Shown: positions 5,091 through 5,304 of the stretch, piece by piece
Layout of the letters: each line of letters opens with the position of its first letter
Position numbering within the stretch: the stretch's first letter is position 1
Assembly (NCBI GenBank): GCA_017523005.1
Contig: JAFWXG010000073.1
Coordinates: forward strand, 1-5,304
Direction of reading: 5' to 3'
Length of the DNA: 5,304 nucleotides
Source: Clostridia bacterium
GTDB taxonomy: Bacteria > Bacillota > Clostridia > RGIG6154
Position numbers and translations under genes: made by a program
The notes under the pieces: model-generated
Databases searched by the model: none
Seen by the model: the letters and a program-made list of their open reading frames with translations, nothing else
Told to the model about the DNA's origin: nothing

Positions 5091-5304
5091 TTAGTTAGCG
5101 TAGCGTTTAATCTTTCTTGTTGTTGTTTTAATAAATTCTTCTTTTCTTATGTCAAAAGCCTGAATTTTCTTATATGACGCCATGTTAACATTTATTTCTT
5201 TAATCTGCTTATCAATGAGTTCTCTTACCGCTTCGTCGGTATAACCTTCGCCGAGTTCCTGCTTAACAGCCGCAAAATCGGGGAAAATGTGAGCAGAAAC
5301 AAGA
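5091..5304 (-). CDS. AMP-forming acyl-CoA synthetase/ligase, C-terminal end (partial)
   Basis: The last 70 codons of a gene enter from the right edge and stop at TAA 5093-5091. The peptide runs LVSAHIFPDFAAVKQELGEG, then YTDEAVRELIDKQIKEINVN, and ends SYKKIQAFDIRKEEFIKTTT followed by RKIKRYAN. This is the C-terminal subdomain of the ANL (acyl-CoA synthetase, adenylation, luciferase) family. The closing KTTTRKIKRY corresponds to motif A10, in which the Lys of RKI (residue 64 of the fragment) would be the adenylation lysine. Long-chain fatty acyl-CoA synthetases of Firmicutes commonly end in this form. Such enzymes activate a carboxylic acid with ATP and pass it to coenzyme A. The substrate cannot be told from this fragment. 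It lies 73 bp upstream of glyQS on the same strand. Confidence 0.85.
   Translation of the reverse strand, partial: LVSAHIFPDFAAVKQELGEGYTDEAVRELIDKQIKEINVNMASYKKIQAFDIRKEEFIKTTTRKIKRYAN

Noticed and set aside
1..5304. CRISPR arrays, insertion sequences, tRNA or rRNA genes
   Set aside because: No spaced repeats, transposase reading frames, terminal inverted repeats or RNA gene signatures were seen. The only tandem repeat is the coding 12-bp unit at 3478-3522.

Overview
The window looks like a low-to-moderate GC Firmicute, most likely a member of the Clostridia. The evidence is the style of RpoB, the single-chain (alpha2) glycyl-tRNA synthetase, strong AGGAGG-type ribosome binding sites, consensus sigma-A promoters, and a CDF transporter of the long clostridial type. 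This placement is inferred from familiarity with these families, not from a search.

Layout, left to right. (1) 1-1501, minus: the first 500 codons of rpoB, running off the left edge inside rifampicin-resistance cluster I, with a probable TTG start. (2) 1502-1803: a gene-free divergent promoter region. Two consensus promoters stand back to back, one reading left into rpoB through a leader of about 200 nt and one reading right into the transporter. No rplJ/rplL precedes rpoB. (3) 1804-2967, plus: a 387-residue cation diffusion facilitator whose site A residues (N-D / D-D) suggest manganese export. It ends in a two-way terminator shared with the next gene. (4) 3000-3236, minus: a 78-residue XRE-family helix-turn-helix regulator. 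(5) 3237-3426: a regulatory region with a perfect 13-bp inverted repeat and an extra half-site laid over a rightward promoter. (6) 3427-3546, plus: a 39-codon gene for a peptide that is 82% Asn plus Gln, with a strong RBS and its own terminator. (7) 3641-5017, minus: glyQS, complete. (8) 5091-5304, minus: the last 70 codons of an AMP-forming acyl-CoA synthetase-like enzyme.

How they fit together. rpoB, glyQS and the acyl-CoA ligase are housekeeping or metabolic genes. The CDF pump is a stand-alone gene with a very short 5' leader. The least ordinary part is 3000-3600: a small repressor-like protein, a well-formed operator over a divergent promoter, and a tiny, almost purely Asn/Gln peptide gene, set between housekeeping genes and closed on both sides by two-way terminators. 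I read it as a compact two-gene regulatory cassette. The role of the peptide is unknown.
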